NCBI GenBank assembly: GCA_041946825.1
Contig: JBHGBD010000005.1
Span: forward strand, 62,001-126,000
DNA: 64,000 nt
Direction of reading: 5' to 3'
DNA from: CAZTHM01 sp041946825
GTDB taxonomy: Bacteria; Acidobacteriota; Terriglobia; UBA7540
In this document: positions 34,987 to 44,053 of the stretch, in pieces
Layout: each line of letters starts with the position of its first letter
Numbering within the stretch: the stretch's first letter is position 1
The notes under the pieces: model-generated
Seen by the model: only the letters and a program-made list of their open reading frames with translations
The model's database searches: none
Told to the model about the DNA's origin: nothing
Program-made: the position numbers and the translations under genes

Positions 34987-35046
34987 GGAAAATGTTTTCC
35001 ACTTTGTGGCAATTCCATTGAACATCGCGGTAATCCTTGCTACAAT
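34987..35046 (+). promoter_or_regulatory. Promoter and palindrome driving the EPS operon
   Basis: TTGAAC (35018-35023), a 17-base spacer and TACAAT (35041-35046) form a sigma-70 promoter. A perfect palindrome GGAAAA-TG-TTTTCC lies at 34987-35000, centred about 60 bases before the expected start of transcription (near 35053), a usual activator position. The leader to the first gene is about 160 bases. Confidence 0.65.
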
Positions 35047-35210
35047 CAGGCGTTGAATGAAAGAGTCCCAGTGGGATTAACTCTAATCCTTTGAGTAAGT
35101 TAAAACTCTCTCAGGCAAGGAATAAGGACATTGGCGAGTCCCGTGCTCCACGAAGGAACGGCTTCCGGGCGGAGCCGATTGCCGAAATACAGAGGAACCG
35201 GCGAGGAAAA

Positions 35211-36197
35211 ATGGCATCGCATGTCCCGATCTCGTTTGCACCGCAGGGTGTGGCGTATTCCCATACCACGCGAGAACACCACTTCGTTGAGAGCACTAGC
35301 AAAACAATGCGCGCCGTCGAGCGCGTCATCACTGAAATTGCCTGTACCGAGATTCCGGTCCTTCTGAATGGTGAAAGCGGAACGGGTAAGGAGGAGGTCG
35401 CGGTACGGATTCACCGCCTTTCGCGAAGGCAGACTGAACCTTTCGTCAAGATAATCTGCGCGGCGTTAACTCCGGATTTCTTCGAAAGTCTGGCGAATCG
35501 CGGGACGAATCCTGGCGATGGGATTAACGGCAACTGGAGTGGCACCGTGTTCCTCGACGAGATTGAGGAGCTTGATCCCGGTTGCCAATCCAGACTCCTG
35601 CACTTGCTGCCGGAGGGCGACGCGATTCCCCCCGTTCCGGCCTTAAGCGCACGAATCATCTCCTCGACAGGCCAAGATATCGAAGAAGAGGTCCAACGCG
35701 GCCATTTTCGAAAAGAGCTCTACTACCGTTTGAAGGGGGTTTGCCTCCGACTGCCTCCCCTGCGTGAGCGCCGGGATGACATCCCCACGCTGTTTGAGCA
35801 CTTTCTTGAAAAGCATTCCCTTTTGCTCGGGCGTCCGCGCCCCACTGTGAATTCACATGCCCTTCGAGCAATTCAGCAATACAACTGGCCGGGGAATATT
35901 CGCGAATTGGAGAATGTTGCGAAGAAGATGGTTGCGCTGGGGGATGCCGAAGAGGCGGTTGCGGACTTGGCGTGGAAATCCGAAAATGGGAATCAGCGCG
36001 AGATCACGCATGAAACCATCTCCCTAAAGGAAGCCGCTCGTGCCGCTTCTCGACAGGCTGAGCGGGAGCTGATCCTTCAGGTACTCACTCGGGTGCGCTG
36101 GAACCGGAAGCGCGCCGCGCGCGACCTGCAGATCAGCTATAAAGCATTGCTCTATAAACTGAAACAGATTGGCCTGGATGAATCCGGGCCCGCCTAG
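35211..36197 (+). CDS. AAA+ NtrC-like regulator lacking GAFTGA
   Basis: The protein has 328 residues from the ATG at 35211 (GCGAGG upstream); a TTG at 35091 would add forty. Walker A GESGTGKE is at 54-61 and Walker B FLDEIEEL at 114-121. Between them the usual ELFGYE-GAFTGA segment is replaced by LANRGTNPGDGINGNWS, eleven residues shorter than in the activator at 28341. Sensor I ATN is STG. The arginine region RGHFRKELYYR, sensor II PGNIRELEN and Fis-type helix-turn-helix RWNRKRAARDLQISYKALLYKLKQIGL are intact. It should bind DNA and perhaps ATP but not open sigma-54 promoters. It is first gene of the EPS operon, 17 bases before the export gene. Confidence 0.88.
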   Translation: MASHVPISFAPQGVAYSHTTREHHFVESTSKTMRAVERVITEIACTEIPVLLNGESGTGKEEVAVRIHRLSRRQTEPFVKIICAALTPDFFESLANRGTNPGDGINGNWSGTVFLDEIEELDPGCQSRLLHLLPEGDAIPPVPALSARIISSTGQDIEEEVQRGHFRKELYYRLKGVCLRLPPLRERRDDIPTLFEHFLEKHSLLLGRPRPTVNSHALRAIQQYNWPGNIRELENVAKKMVALGDAEEAVADLAWKSENGNQREITHETISLKEAARAASRQAERELILQVLTRVRWNRKRAARDLQISYKALLYKLKQIGLDESGPA

Positions 36198-36214
36198 TCC
36201 CGAGGTTACTTGAT

Positions 36215-36859
36215 ATGAGAAAGAGAATCTGGCTGGTACTTAGTCTAGTCCTGACAACCGTTGCTTCGCTGGGCGTTGCCCAGCAGACTACCACGGCGCA
36301 ACCCAAAGAAAGAGGCCCAGTGGCGACTGCGCCTGCTGGCAAGTCGGCCAGTGCGCCGAAGTCTGCGACCGACGACCCGGCCTATGTTATTGGGCAGGAC
36401 GACATCCTCGATATCAGCGTGTGGAAAGAGCCGGATGCATCCCGGCAAGTCCCGGTCCGGCCGGATGGAAAGATCTCACTGCCGCTTCTCAACGACGTGC
36501 AGGCTTCAGGGCTGACCCCCATGCAGCTGCAGGCACAATTGACCGAGAAATTCAAGAAATTCTTCACCGATCCTCAGGTAACAGTCATCGTCACTGCTAT
36601 CAACAGCCGCCGTGTTTACTTGATGGGGGAGATCAACCGGCCGGGAGCGCTTCCCCTGGTACCGAACATGACGGTACTGCAAGCGATCTCGGCAGGAGGG
36701 GGCCTCACGCAGTTTGCGAATGGGTCCAAAATCCAGATCCTCCGGAACGAAAACGGGAAGCAAGTACCCCATTTCTTCAACTATAAGGAAGTGATCCGCG
36801 GAGTGAAAACCGATCAGAACATTTTACTGAAGCCCGGAGATTCCATTGTCGTCCCATAG
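36215..36859 (+). CDS. Wza/EpsA-type polysaccharide export protein
   Basis: The protein has 214 residues. A signal peptide (LVLSLVLTTVASLGVA) and a Pro/Ala linker precede the polysaccharide export domain (YVIGQDDILDISVWKEPDASRQVPVRPDGKISLPLLNDVQASG) and one SLBB domain (RRVYLMGEINRPGALPLVPNMTVLQAISAGGGL). It is the periplasmic/outer-membrane export component. No lipobox Cys is present, unlike Wza. In size it matches the export protein of exosortase A loci. Confidence 0.92.
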   Translation: MRKRIWLVLSLVLTTVASLGVAQQTTTAQPKERGPVATAPAGKSASAPKSATDDPAYVIGQDDILDISVWKEPDASRQVPVRPDGKISLPLLNDVQASGLTPMQLQAQLTEKFKKFFTDPQVTVIVTAINSRRVYLMGEINRPGALPLVPNMTVLQAISAGGGLTQFANGSKIQILRNENGKQVPHFFNYKEVIRGVKTDQNILLKPGDSIVVP

Positions 36860-36872
36860 GGGTGAACCGCGA

Positions 36873-38297
36873 ATGCGAAATTCTCTTGGAATATGGAGCC
36901 TGATCGTTGCCTTACTAATTGCTGGTCCGAAGCTGCTCGCCCAGCAGGCCGGAGAACAACAGGGTGCTCCTTCATCGCAACAAACCGGAAGCAGCGAGGA
37001 GCAAATCCCGGAAGCCTCAGCCAACGTCCCCACTCCGGACACGACTCCTCTCTCGGGAGCGCAAGATATTTCGGTTGGATTTCGGCAGGGGGCCCGGAAT
37101 TACTTCCTCCCCAGCCTGCAGTTGAGCATGTACGGAGATACAAATCAGCTTAGCGCTTCGGGCGGCACGCGCGGCACGGAATTCAGAGGAAGCGCGGTGG
37201 CGCGGATTGCCTTGCGGCATGTCACCCGGAAGAGTCTATTGAACCTCGACTACATGGGCGGCGGACTGTTCTATTCACGGGACTCGAACCTGAATACCAC
37301 GATCCACCAGTTAGGCATCTCGCAGAAGGTGCAAGGGCGACGATGGGGTCTTATGCTTTCGGACCGCGCGGCCTATGTCCCCGAGTCACTGTTCGGGTTT
37401 TCAGGATTCGGAGGTTTGGGAGGATTCAGTCCGGGGCTGGGAGGGATGTTTGGCTCAACCCTGGGGAATCTGAATCCATCCTATACGAACAATCAGAGCA
37501 TCTTCTACGGGCGGGGCGAGTTGCTGAGCAATACCGCAGTGATGCAACTGGAATACACCGCCAGTGCCCGTTCCGGGTTCACCGCGACGGGGTCATACGG
37601 CATTCTCCGTTTTGGGGAAGCGGGGCTGATTGAGAGCGACCAGCGAGTCTACAGCGTGGGCTATAACTACTTGGCGACGCGAAAGGACTCGATCGCGCTG
37701 ACCTACGGGTTCAGCCAGTTCCAGTTCAAAGGGGTCAGCCTGGGATTTGACAACCACTTCGTTCAGATGTCCTATGGGCGGCGTGTCACGGGGCGAGCTG
37801 CCTTCGAGTTGGCGGCCGGCCCACAAGTCCTTACCTTCCGTCACACGACGGCCGATTCAAATCGCAGTTACTCCTGGAACGTTCACACCGCGCTGCACTA
37901 CCGTGTGTCGCGCACTGACTTGGGGCTGAGCTACGGCCACTTTACGTCCAGCGGTTCGGGAGTTCTCTTCGGCGCGCAGACGGACCGACTCGAAGGAAGC
38001 ATCGGATTTCGATTGACTCGAAACTGGTCGGCGTCATTGACTCCGGGCTACTCCCACAACTCGCGCCTGCGCCAAACCACGGAGGGCGATGCCTCCGTGC
38101 AATACGATTATGTCTATGCGGGCTGTGGCCTTCGCAGGGCGTTGGGACGATATATGGACGTCTCCTTCAACTATAACTTGCAAGACCAGAAAACCTCGGT
38201 GACCGGAACGCCCAACTCTGTAATTGGGACCAGTTACCTTCGGCATCTCTTCGGCTTTGGCTTGAGCTGGCACGCCCGGGAAATCGAGATTGACTAG
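36873..38297 (+). CDS. Outer-membrane beta-barrel protein of the EPS locus
   Basis: The protein has 474 residues; AGGGGTGA lies eight bases before the ATG at 36873. A signal peptide (GIWSLIVALLIAGPKLLAQ) is followed by a Gln/Ser/Pro-rich linker. The rest is made of alternating strands ending in aromatic residues (RSLLNLDYMGGGLFYSRD, ALTYGFSQFQFKGVSLGF, YMDVSFNYNLQDQK), so a 14-18-stranded barrel is likely. Barrel proteins of this kind are regular members of PEP-CTERM EPS loci and may form the outer-membrane exit pore. Confidence 0.8.
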   Translation: MRNSLGIWSLIVALLIAGPKLLAQQAGEQQGAPSSQQTGSSEEQIPEASANVPTPDTTPLSGAQDISVGFRQGARNYFLPSLQLSMYGDTNQLSASGGTRGTEFRGSAVARIALRHVTRKSLLNLDYMGGGLFYSRDSNLNTTIHQLGISQKVQGRRWGLMLSDRAAYVPESLFGFSGFGGLGGFSPGLGGMFGSTLGNLNPSYTNNQSIFYGRGELLSNTAVMQLEYTASARSGFTATGSYGILRFGEAGLIESDQRVYSVGYNYLATRKDSIALTYGFSQFQFKGVSLGFDNHFVQMSYGRRVTGRAAFELAAGPQVLTFRHTTADSNRSYSWNVHTALHYRVSRTDLGLSYGHFTSSGSGVLFGAQTDRLEGSIGFRLTRNWSASLTPGYSHNSRLRQTTEGDASVQYDYVYAGCGLRRALGRYMDVSFNYNLQDQKTSVTGTPNSVIGTSYLRHLFGFGLSWHAREIEID

Positions 38298-38345
38298 CAG
38301 GCAGCGGAGATTAGTCGCCGCGCATGAATCTTAGGAGAGCAACGG

Positions 38346-39884
38346 ATGTTAGGACATCGCGAACTCAGCATTGACGATTACCTGGGGATTCTCCGCCGGA
38401 GGCTCTGGATCATATTGATTCCGGCCATCATCGTACCGGTCGGAGCCTATCTGGTCTCCCTCAAGTTACCCAACGAATACACATCGCAAACGTTGGTCCT
38501 GGTGGAGCAACAGAAAGTCCCGGACGCCTTCGTCAAGCCCGTGGTTTCGGAGGATCTGTTCCAGCGACTCAGCACGATGCAGGAGCAAATCCTCAGCCGC
38601 ACACGCCTGCAGCCCATTATCGAGCGCTTCGGGCTTTTCAAAGATCAGGTTGGGAAAGCCCCCATGGAAGATTTAGTCGCCAACTTGAGGAAGGACATTA
38701 CGATTGCTCCTATCAAGGCGCTACCGGGGACGCGGGCGACCGACCTACCTGGATTCACTATCGCTTTCACCGCCCCCAGTCCGCGTCTAGCGCAGCAGGT
38801 TTGCGAAGAGATCACGTCAATGTTCATTCAGGAGAACCTGAAGGCTCGCGAGCAGCGGTCCCTGGGAACCACCGAATTCTTGTCAAATCAGCTGGCGGAA
38901 GCCAAACGGAAGCTCGACGATCAGGACGCGAAGTTGGCGGTCTTCAAGCGCAAGTACATCGGCGCGCTGCCTGGGCAAGAGCAAACGAATCTGGGCCTGC
39001 TCACGGGGCTCAACACCCAGCTTGAGGCCGTTACCCAGAGCCTGAGCCGGGCACAGGCGGACAAGACTTATTCCGAATCGGTCCTGGCGCAACAGCTTTC
39101 CGCACTTCAGACTGTCCAACAGCCAACAGCCGGCCCCCAGCCGGATGCTCTGCAGATCCAGCTCATGACCCTTCAGAACCAACTCGTAGCAGCGCAAGCA
39201 AGATACACCGAAGACCACCCTGACGTCATCAAGCTGAAGAACAGCATCGCGGAAGTTAAGAAGGAAATCGAAACAGCCGCCAATGCGCCAGTGGAGAAAC
39301 CGGCTCCGGAGGGCGGCGACCAACGGGTCCGCGAGACGCCCCAAATCCAGCAACTCCGGGCCACGATCCATTCTCTCGAGCAAACGATTCAAGCCAAGGC
39401 ACGTGACCAGGCTCGTCTGCAGCAACAAATCAGCCTCGTCCAGTCAAGATTGTCACTGAGCCCGACGGTGGAACAGGAATTCAAGGAACTGACCCGCGAC
39501 TACCAAACGGCCCTGGCCTTCTATAACGACCTCCTGGCCAAAGAGAGCCAATCGCAGATGGCCACCAACCTGGAGCGACGGCAGCAGGGAGAGCAGTTCC
39601 GCGTCATGGATCCCCCCAATCTGCCGGAGAGCCCCTCGTTCCCGAATCGCCCGTTGTTTGCCGGCGCCGGTCTTGGCCTGGGACTGGCACTCGGGATCGG
39701 CATCGCGCTCCTGCTTGAAATGCGGGACAAATCGATCCGCTCGGAGAGTGACATCAAGTTCTTCCTGCAAATACCAACGCTGGCGGTAATCCCTGTGGTT
39801 GGAAGCGGGAATGGCAGCAAGGGTCACTTCTGGAAGCGCCTGCGGAGGAAGCAGGGCGCGCCGCCAGTCCATGCTGAAGCGTAG
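38346..39884 (+). CDS. Wzz-type chain-length determinant (exosortase A type)
   Basis: The protein has 512 residues. It has a Wzz domain at 5-90 (SIDDYLGILRRRLWIILIPAIIVPVGAYLVSL, first membrane helix), a long coiled coil (about 170-400, rich in Q, L and K) and a C-terminal helix LFAGAGLGLGLALGIGIALLLEMRD. The segment ending in FRVMDPPNLPESPSFPNR is the proline-rich motif before the second helix. It sets EPS chain length and interacts with the autokinase two genes later. No kinase domain is fused. Confidence 0.92.
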   Translation: MLGHRELSIDDYLGILRRRLWIILIPAIIVPVGAYLVSLKLPNEYTSQTLVLVEQQKVPDAFVKPVVSEDLFQRLSTMQEQILSRTRLQPIIERFGLFKDQVGKAPMEDLVANLRKDITIAPIKALPGTRATDLPGFTIAFTAPSPRLAQQVCEEITSMFIQENLKAREQRSLGTTEFLSNQLAEAKRKLDDQDAKLAVFKRKYIGALPGQEQTNLGLLTGLNTQLEAVTQSLSRAQADKTYSESVLAQQLSALQTVQQPTAGPQPDALQIQLMTLQNQLVAAQARYTEDHPDVIKLKNSIAEVKKEIETAANAPVEKPAPEGGDQRVRETPQIQQLRATIHSLEQTIQAKARDQARLQQQISLVQSRLSLSPTVEQEFKELTRDYQTALAFYNDLLAKESQSQMATNLERRQQGEQFRVMDPPNLPESPSFPNRPLFAGAGLGLGLALGIGIALLLEMRDKSIRSESDIKFFLQIPTLAVIPVVGSGNGSKGHFWKRLRRKQGAPPVHAEA

Positions 39885-39895
39885 GACCTGGGAGC

Positions 39896-42109
39896 ATGTA
39901 CAAGAAGTTTTTTGGGCTTAAAGAAAACCCGTTCAACGTCACCCCGGACCCGAGGTACCTCTGCTCGACTCCGCATACAGAGGAAGCCTTGGCGTGTTTA
40001 ACGTATTGCGTCCAGGGACGTAAGGGCTTTGTCATGCTGACGGGGGACGTGGGAACCGGCAAAACAACGCTTCTCAACAAGCTTCTGGAATGGCTTCGCC
40101 AGGAGCAAGTCGCCACGGCCTTTGTCTTTAACCCGCGCCTCAACACGCTTCAATTCTTGGACTACATGATGTCCGACTTCGGCGTGAATTGCGAAACCAG
40201 ACTGAAAAGCCAAGTCCTGGTACAGCTCAATCAGTGGCTTCTCGAACGATATCGCGCCGGCGGGACGGCGGTTTTGATTGTGGACGAGGCGCAGAACCTG
40301 TCGCCGGAAGTTCTGGAAGAAATTCGCCTGCTCACCAACCTGGAAACATCCACAGAAAAACTTCTGCAAATCGTCCTTTCGGGGCAGCAGGAGTTGGAGG
40401 TGCGGCTGCGCCAGCCTGAGTTCAGGCAACTACGCCAGCGCATCACGTTGCGCTGTAAGACGTACCCGCTCACACTGGAAGAAACGCGAAATTACGTGGC
40501 GACCCGCCTGCGTGTAGCCGGGAACCAGGGACGGCAGATCTTTGCTCCGGCGGCGGTCGAAGCCATCCACCGCTATTCCGAAGGGATACCACGCGTCATC
40601 AACGTTATCTGTGAAGATGCGTTGATCAATGCCTTCGCCGATCAGAAGCCGATGGTAGGGCGGGAAATTGTAGAGGCCGTGGCGAAGGAGCTCGAACTGG
40701 ATATCTATCCACCTTCGGCGCCTCCTCCCGGGCAGGTCGCCGAACGGACTCGCGTCAACGAGTATTCAGGAGCAGCTTACGGGCTGGGCGCTGCCGTCGA
40801 GCCGGATGAACCGCCGGTGACCGCCCGTCCTGGCAAGGTCCAGGCAGCGATACCACAAGGACGTGAAGCCGTTCCGGAGCCTGCACGGCTCGCACCGGTC
40901 GCACCCAGCACGGCAACGGTAAAGCCCTCTCCCGCTGCCAGCGTACCCGCGACCCCAAGCGTTACCGCGAAAGGCTCTGCATCCCCAGGTGGTGTAGAGC
41001 CCCCGAAGGTCCAAGGCCCGGTTCCTGCGCCCACCTTGCGCCAAGCAGCCGCCCCGGCTCGAGTGAGCCCGGTTGCTGCCTCCCCTTCACCCGAAGTGAA
41101 GCCGGCGCGAGCGGCAGCGGCGCCGGTGCAGACAGGACCTAAGAGCCCCGCCGAAGTGGTGTTATTGCCAGTTTCGACCGCAGCGACTGCCCGAGCGGAG
41201 TTCGACGCAGAAATCGTCCAGACCCTCCGATCCGATTTGGCCACAGCCCGGCAGCCGACGAGCCGGCCGGCTGTGAAACCACCGAGTCCCTCCCGGAAGG
41301 CTCGGCATGAGCGCATGACACCGATGGTTTGGGCGTTGATCGGATTGACCGTGGCCGTATGCGCCGTGGGCACCTTCACCTTCAAAGAGCTGTCGGGAAT
41401 CAGGAATTCCTCTACCGCACCTGCTGCGACTCCCGAAACAGAGCAACCTCCAGCGCCCGCCGCTCCAGCTGAGAAGTCGATCGCGGATACCGAGGCCGCG
41501 AAGCCCAACGAAGTCGAGTCAGGCGGCGCAAAAGAAAACCAGGAGGCTGCGACGCCGCCGGTAGCGGAAAGAGCGAATCCCGTGGTCGAGCCGGCACAAC
41601 GGCCCGAGGCTCGACAGGGTCCGCCGGAAACGCCGCGAACTCCCATCGCGCCTCGATTCGGCCGCCTCGTGGTTTCGGCGAACGTTGAGGGAGTAAGTGT
41701 TTCCATTGACGGTCGAACCTACAGAAATCCCTCCATGCCTTTTACCATCGCTTCTTTGCCCGTCGGGACACATCGGATCGTCGTCTCGAAGCCCGGCCAC
41801 GACGACGCCACAGGGATTGTGAACATCCAGGAGGGGACCACGGCTTCCTTCGCCGCCAAGCTCTCCTCGCCGGGCGGTGAAATCAACATTGCCACCAACC
41901 CCCCCGGCTTGGGGGTCTCGATTGATGGGGGTCCGTTCGCCCCGAGCCCTATCCAAGCCATCGTCACGGCGGGGGCACATACTTACCGTATTAAGCTTCC
42001 CGGCTCCCGTGTTTACGAGGGGACATTTGAGATGACGAATGGAGCCATCATCAAGCGCTCCGTGGACTTTGCAGGCGGGGAATGGCTTCCTTCGGGAGAG
42101 ACGCAGTAG
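39896..42109 (+). CDS. ExeA-like AAA ATPase fused to a membrane helix and PEGA domains
   Basis: The protein has 737 residues. Residues 1-275 are the exosortase-associated ATPase domain: FGLKENPFNVTPDPRYL, Walker A GDVGTGKT (50-57), Walker B AVLIVDEAQNL and EGIPRVINVICEDALINAF. A Pro/Ala-rich segment of about 200 residues follows, then one membrane helix (MVWALIGLTVAVCAVGTF, about 476-496), another Pro/Glu linker and two PEGA domains (GRLVVSANVEGVSVSIDGRTY and INIATNPPGLGVSIDGGPF). The topology would put the PEGA domains in the periplasm, where they could contact cell-wall polymer. The ATPase is nearly duplicated by the next gene. Confidence 0.9.
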   Translation: MYKKFFGLKENPFNVTPDPRYLCSTPHTEEALACLTYCVQGRKGFVMLTGDVGTGKTTLLNKLLEWLRQEQVATAFVFNPRLNTLQFLDYMMSDFGVNCETRLKSQVLVQLNQWLLERYRAGGTAVLIVDEAQNLSPEVLEEIRLLTNLETSTEKLLQIVLSGQQELEVRLRQPEFRQLRQRITLRCKTYPLTLEETRNYVATRLRVAGNQGRQIFAPAAVEAIHRYSEGIPRVINVICEDALINAFADQKPMVGREIVEAVAKELELDIYPPSAPPPGQVAERTRVNEYSGAAYGLGAAVEPDEPPVTARPGKVQAAIPQGREAVPEPARLAPVAPSTATVKPSPAASVPATPSVTAKGSASPGGVEPPKVQGPVPAPTLRQAAAPARVSPVAASPSPEVKPARAAAAPVQTGPKSPAEVVLLPVSTAATARAEFDAEIVQTLRSDLATARQPTSRPAVKPPSPSRKARHERMTPMVWALIGLTVAVCAVGTFTFKELSGIRNSSTAPAATPETEQPPAPAAPAEKSIADTEAAKPNEVESGGAKENQEAATPPVAERANPVVEPAQRPEARQGPPETPRTPIAPRFGRLVVSANVEGVSVSIDGRTYRNPSMPFTIASLPVGTHRIVVSKPGHDDATGIVNIQEGTTASFAAKLSSPGGEINIATNPPGLGVSIDGGPFAPSPIQAIVTAGAHTYRIKLPGSRVYEGTFEMTNGAIIKRSVDFAGGEWLPSGETQ

Positions 42110-42160
42110 GATCTTGCGCGTTGGCGCCGTCGTGAGTGTGAAAGGTCGTGTAATTTGAGC

Positions 42161-43081
42161 ATGTACCAGAAATTCTACGGATTGAAGGAAAACCCCTTCA
42201 ACGTCACGCCGGACCCCCGCTATCTGTTCCACACGAAACACACCCAGGAGGCTTTGGCCAGCCTGACGTACGGGATCCAGAACCGTAAGGGATTCATGTT
42301 GCTGAGCGGCGAAGTGGGTACGGGAAAAACTACGCTCTTGAATAAATTACTGGACTGGCTCCGACAAAGTCAAATTGCCACAGCGTTTGTATTTAACTCC
42401 CGGCTCAACGTGATGCAGTTCCTGGATTATATGATGGCGGACTTCGGCCTCCCTCGCGAACCTCGGTTGAAGAGCCAGGTCCTGGTGCAATTGAACCAGT
42501 GGCTGCTGGAGCGCTACCGAGCGGGTGGGACGGCGGTTCTGATTGTGGATGAAGCGCAAAACCTTTCGCCGGAGGTCTTGGAAGAGATTCGCCTCCTCAC
42601 TAACCTGGAGACATCCACGGAGAAGTTACTCCAGATTGTGCTCTCGGGACAACCGGAGCTGGATTTCAAGCTGACTCAACCGGGGCTCCGCCAACTCCGG
42701 CAGAGAATCACCTTACGCAGCAGGACGCACCCGTTGAGCTTGGAAGAAACTCATCAATATGTCGAGACGCGGTTGCGAGTGGCGGGTAGCGACGGTCGCC
42801 CGATCTTCACGCCTGAAGCCTGCGAGGCGGTCCACGTCTATTCGCGCGGCATCCCGCGAGTGATCAATCTGCTCTGCGAGCACGCATTGATCAGCGGATA
42901 CGCCGATCAGCGTCGACCCATCCCGCCGGAAACGATTGTCGATGTCGCGCAGGAATTTGAGCTTGACGTGATTCTGCCTGTGGCGCCACCCCCGGTGGAA
43001 GGCGACCCAAGAAATGTCGCTCGTAAGGAGATACTCCAGGATCCAGCGATCTTGATGCAGCGGTTGCGCCGGTCTCACTAA
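42161..43081 (+). CDS. ExeA-like AAA ATPase, stand-alone paralogue
   Basis: The protein has 306 residues, starting at ATG 42161 (a TTG six bases earlier is possible; the ribosome site is weak). It has the same domain as the preceding protein: FYGLKENPFNVTPDPRYL, Walker A GEVGTGKT, Walker B AVLIVDEAQNL and RGIPRVINLLCEHALISGY. It ends after the ATPase domain with a short tail and has no membrane helix. This short form is the usual ATPase of exosortase A EPS loci. A run of 63 residues is identical between the two paralogues although 39 codons differ. Confidence 0.92.
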   Translation: MYQKFYGLKENPFNVTPDPRYLFHTKHTQEALASLTYGIQNRKGFMLLSGEVGTGKTTLLNKLLDWLRQSQIATAFVFNSRLNVMQFLDYMMADFGLPREPRLKSQVLVQLNQWLLERYRAGGTAVLIVDEAQNLSPEVLEEIRLLTNLETSTEKLLQIVLSGQPELDFKLTQPGLRQLRQRITLRSRTHPLSLEETHQYVETRLRVAGSDGRPIFTPEACEAVHVYSRGIPRVINLLCEHALISGYADQRRPIPPETIVDVAQEFELDVILPVAPPPVEGDPRNVARKEILQDPAILMQRLRRSH

Positions 43082-43108
43082 GATTGAGATCGAGCCGGGA
43101 AGGACTTT

Positions 43109-44047
43109 ATGAGCCGTATTCACGACGCCTTGAAGAAGGCCGAGCAAGAAAGAACGGGCGTTCCCCAACCCGATCTGGGCCCCAAGGCAGCAGCCGTCAG
43201 CCCAGCGGCCTCGGGGATTGCGGAAAACGAACGCCCCGTGGATGCCGGTGTGGGTGTTCTTCCCGCGGTGCTGGAGCCTGCTCCTTTCTCCGGCCCGTTG
43301 ACGATGGAGACGCTGCTGGCGCGCTGCCCTGTCCTGCCCTGGAGACCTGACCCGGGCAGGGTGCTTCCGGGGAGCGCACAGGGAGTTTCACTCGGAAGCG
43401 AGGAATTTCGGACTTTACGCTCCAAGCTCTACCAGAGCCGAGATACGAAGCCCTTGCGAACTGTTCTGATCACTAGCGCCCTGCCGCAGGAAGGGAAAAC
43501 ATTCATCGCCGCCAACCTTGCCCAGGCCATCGTGCGGCAACGCGAGCGGCGCGCCCTGCTGATTGACGCCGACCTCCGCTGGTCGCGCCTGCATATGTCA
43601 CTCGGGACCCGCCTTTCGCCAGGTCTGACGGAATACCTGCGAGGTGAAGCGGATGAGCTTTCCATCCTTCAGCGGGGGCCTGTGGAGAATCTGTTCTTCA
43701 TCCCCGGGGGGCGCCAGGCTTCCAATGCGGCGGAATTGATCGCAAACGGCCGACTGCAGACCCTGCTGGCGAGACTGGGGCCGATTTTCGACTGGGTAAT
43801 TCTCGACTCTCCTCCTGCCGTCGCTATGTCGGACGCCAGCCTGATGGCGGACATCTGTGACGGCGTTCTGCTGGTGGTGTCGGCAGGACAGACTCCGTTC
43901 GATATGGCTCAAAAGGCTCGCGAAATCTTCCGCCAGAAGCATCTCCTCGGCGTGGTTCTAAACCGTGTGCAGCCCGGCTCGGCTGACAGCCGGTACTACT
44001 ACGGGTACTACGACAAATCGGGAGGCAAGAAGAAATCCAAGAGGTAA
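43109..44047 (+). CDS. Tyrosine autokinase (CpsD/BY-kinase, exosortase type)
   Basis: The protein has 312 residues. MSRIHDALKKAEQER is the typical start. It shows Walker A SALPQEGKT (about 122-130), Walker A' LLIDADLR (about 150) and Walker B WVILDSPP (about 229). The C-terminal tyrosine cluster SRYYYGYYDKS carries the autophosphorylation sites. With the Wzz-like protein it would control EPS polymerisation and export by phosphorylation cycles. It begins 27 bases after the ATPase gene. Confidence 0.93.
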   Translation: MSRIHDALKKAEQERTGVPQPDLGPKAAAVSPAASGIAENERPVDAGVGVLPAVLEPAPFSGPLTMETLLARCPVLPWRPDPGRVLPGSAQGVSLGSEEFRTLRSKLYQSRDTKPLRTVLITSALPQEGKTFIAANLAQAIVRQRERRALLIDADLRWSRLHMSLGTRLSPGLTEYLRGEADELSILQRGPVENLFFIPGGRQASNAAELIANGRLQTLLARLGPIFDWVILDSPPAVAMSDASLMADICDGVLLVVSAGQTPFDMAQKAREIFRQKHLLGVVLNRVQPGSADSRYYYGYYDKSGGKKKSKR

Positions 44048-44053
44048 CGAGCT

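Noticed and set aside
35005..35023. Possible sigma-54 promoter GTGGCAATTCCATTGAAC before the EPS operon
   Set aside because: The spacing fits but the -12 element is GA instead of GC, and an overlapping sigma-70 promoter matches better.
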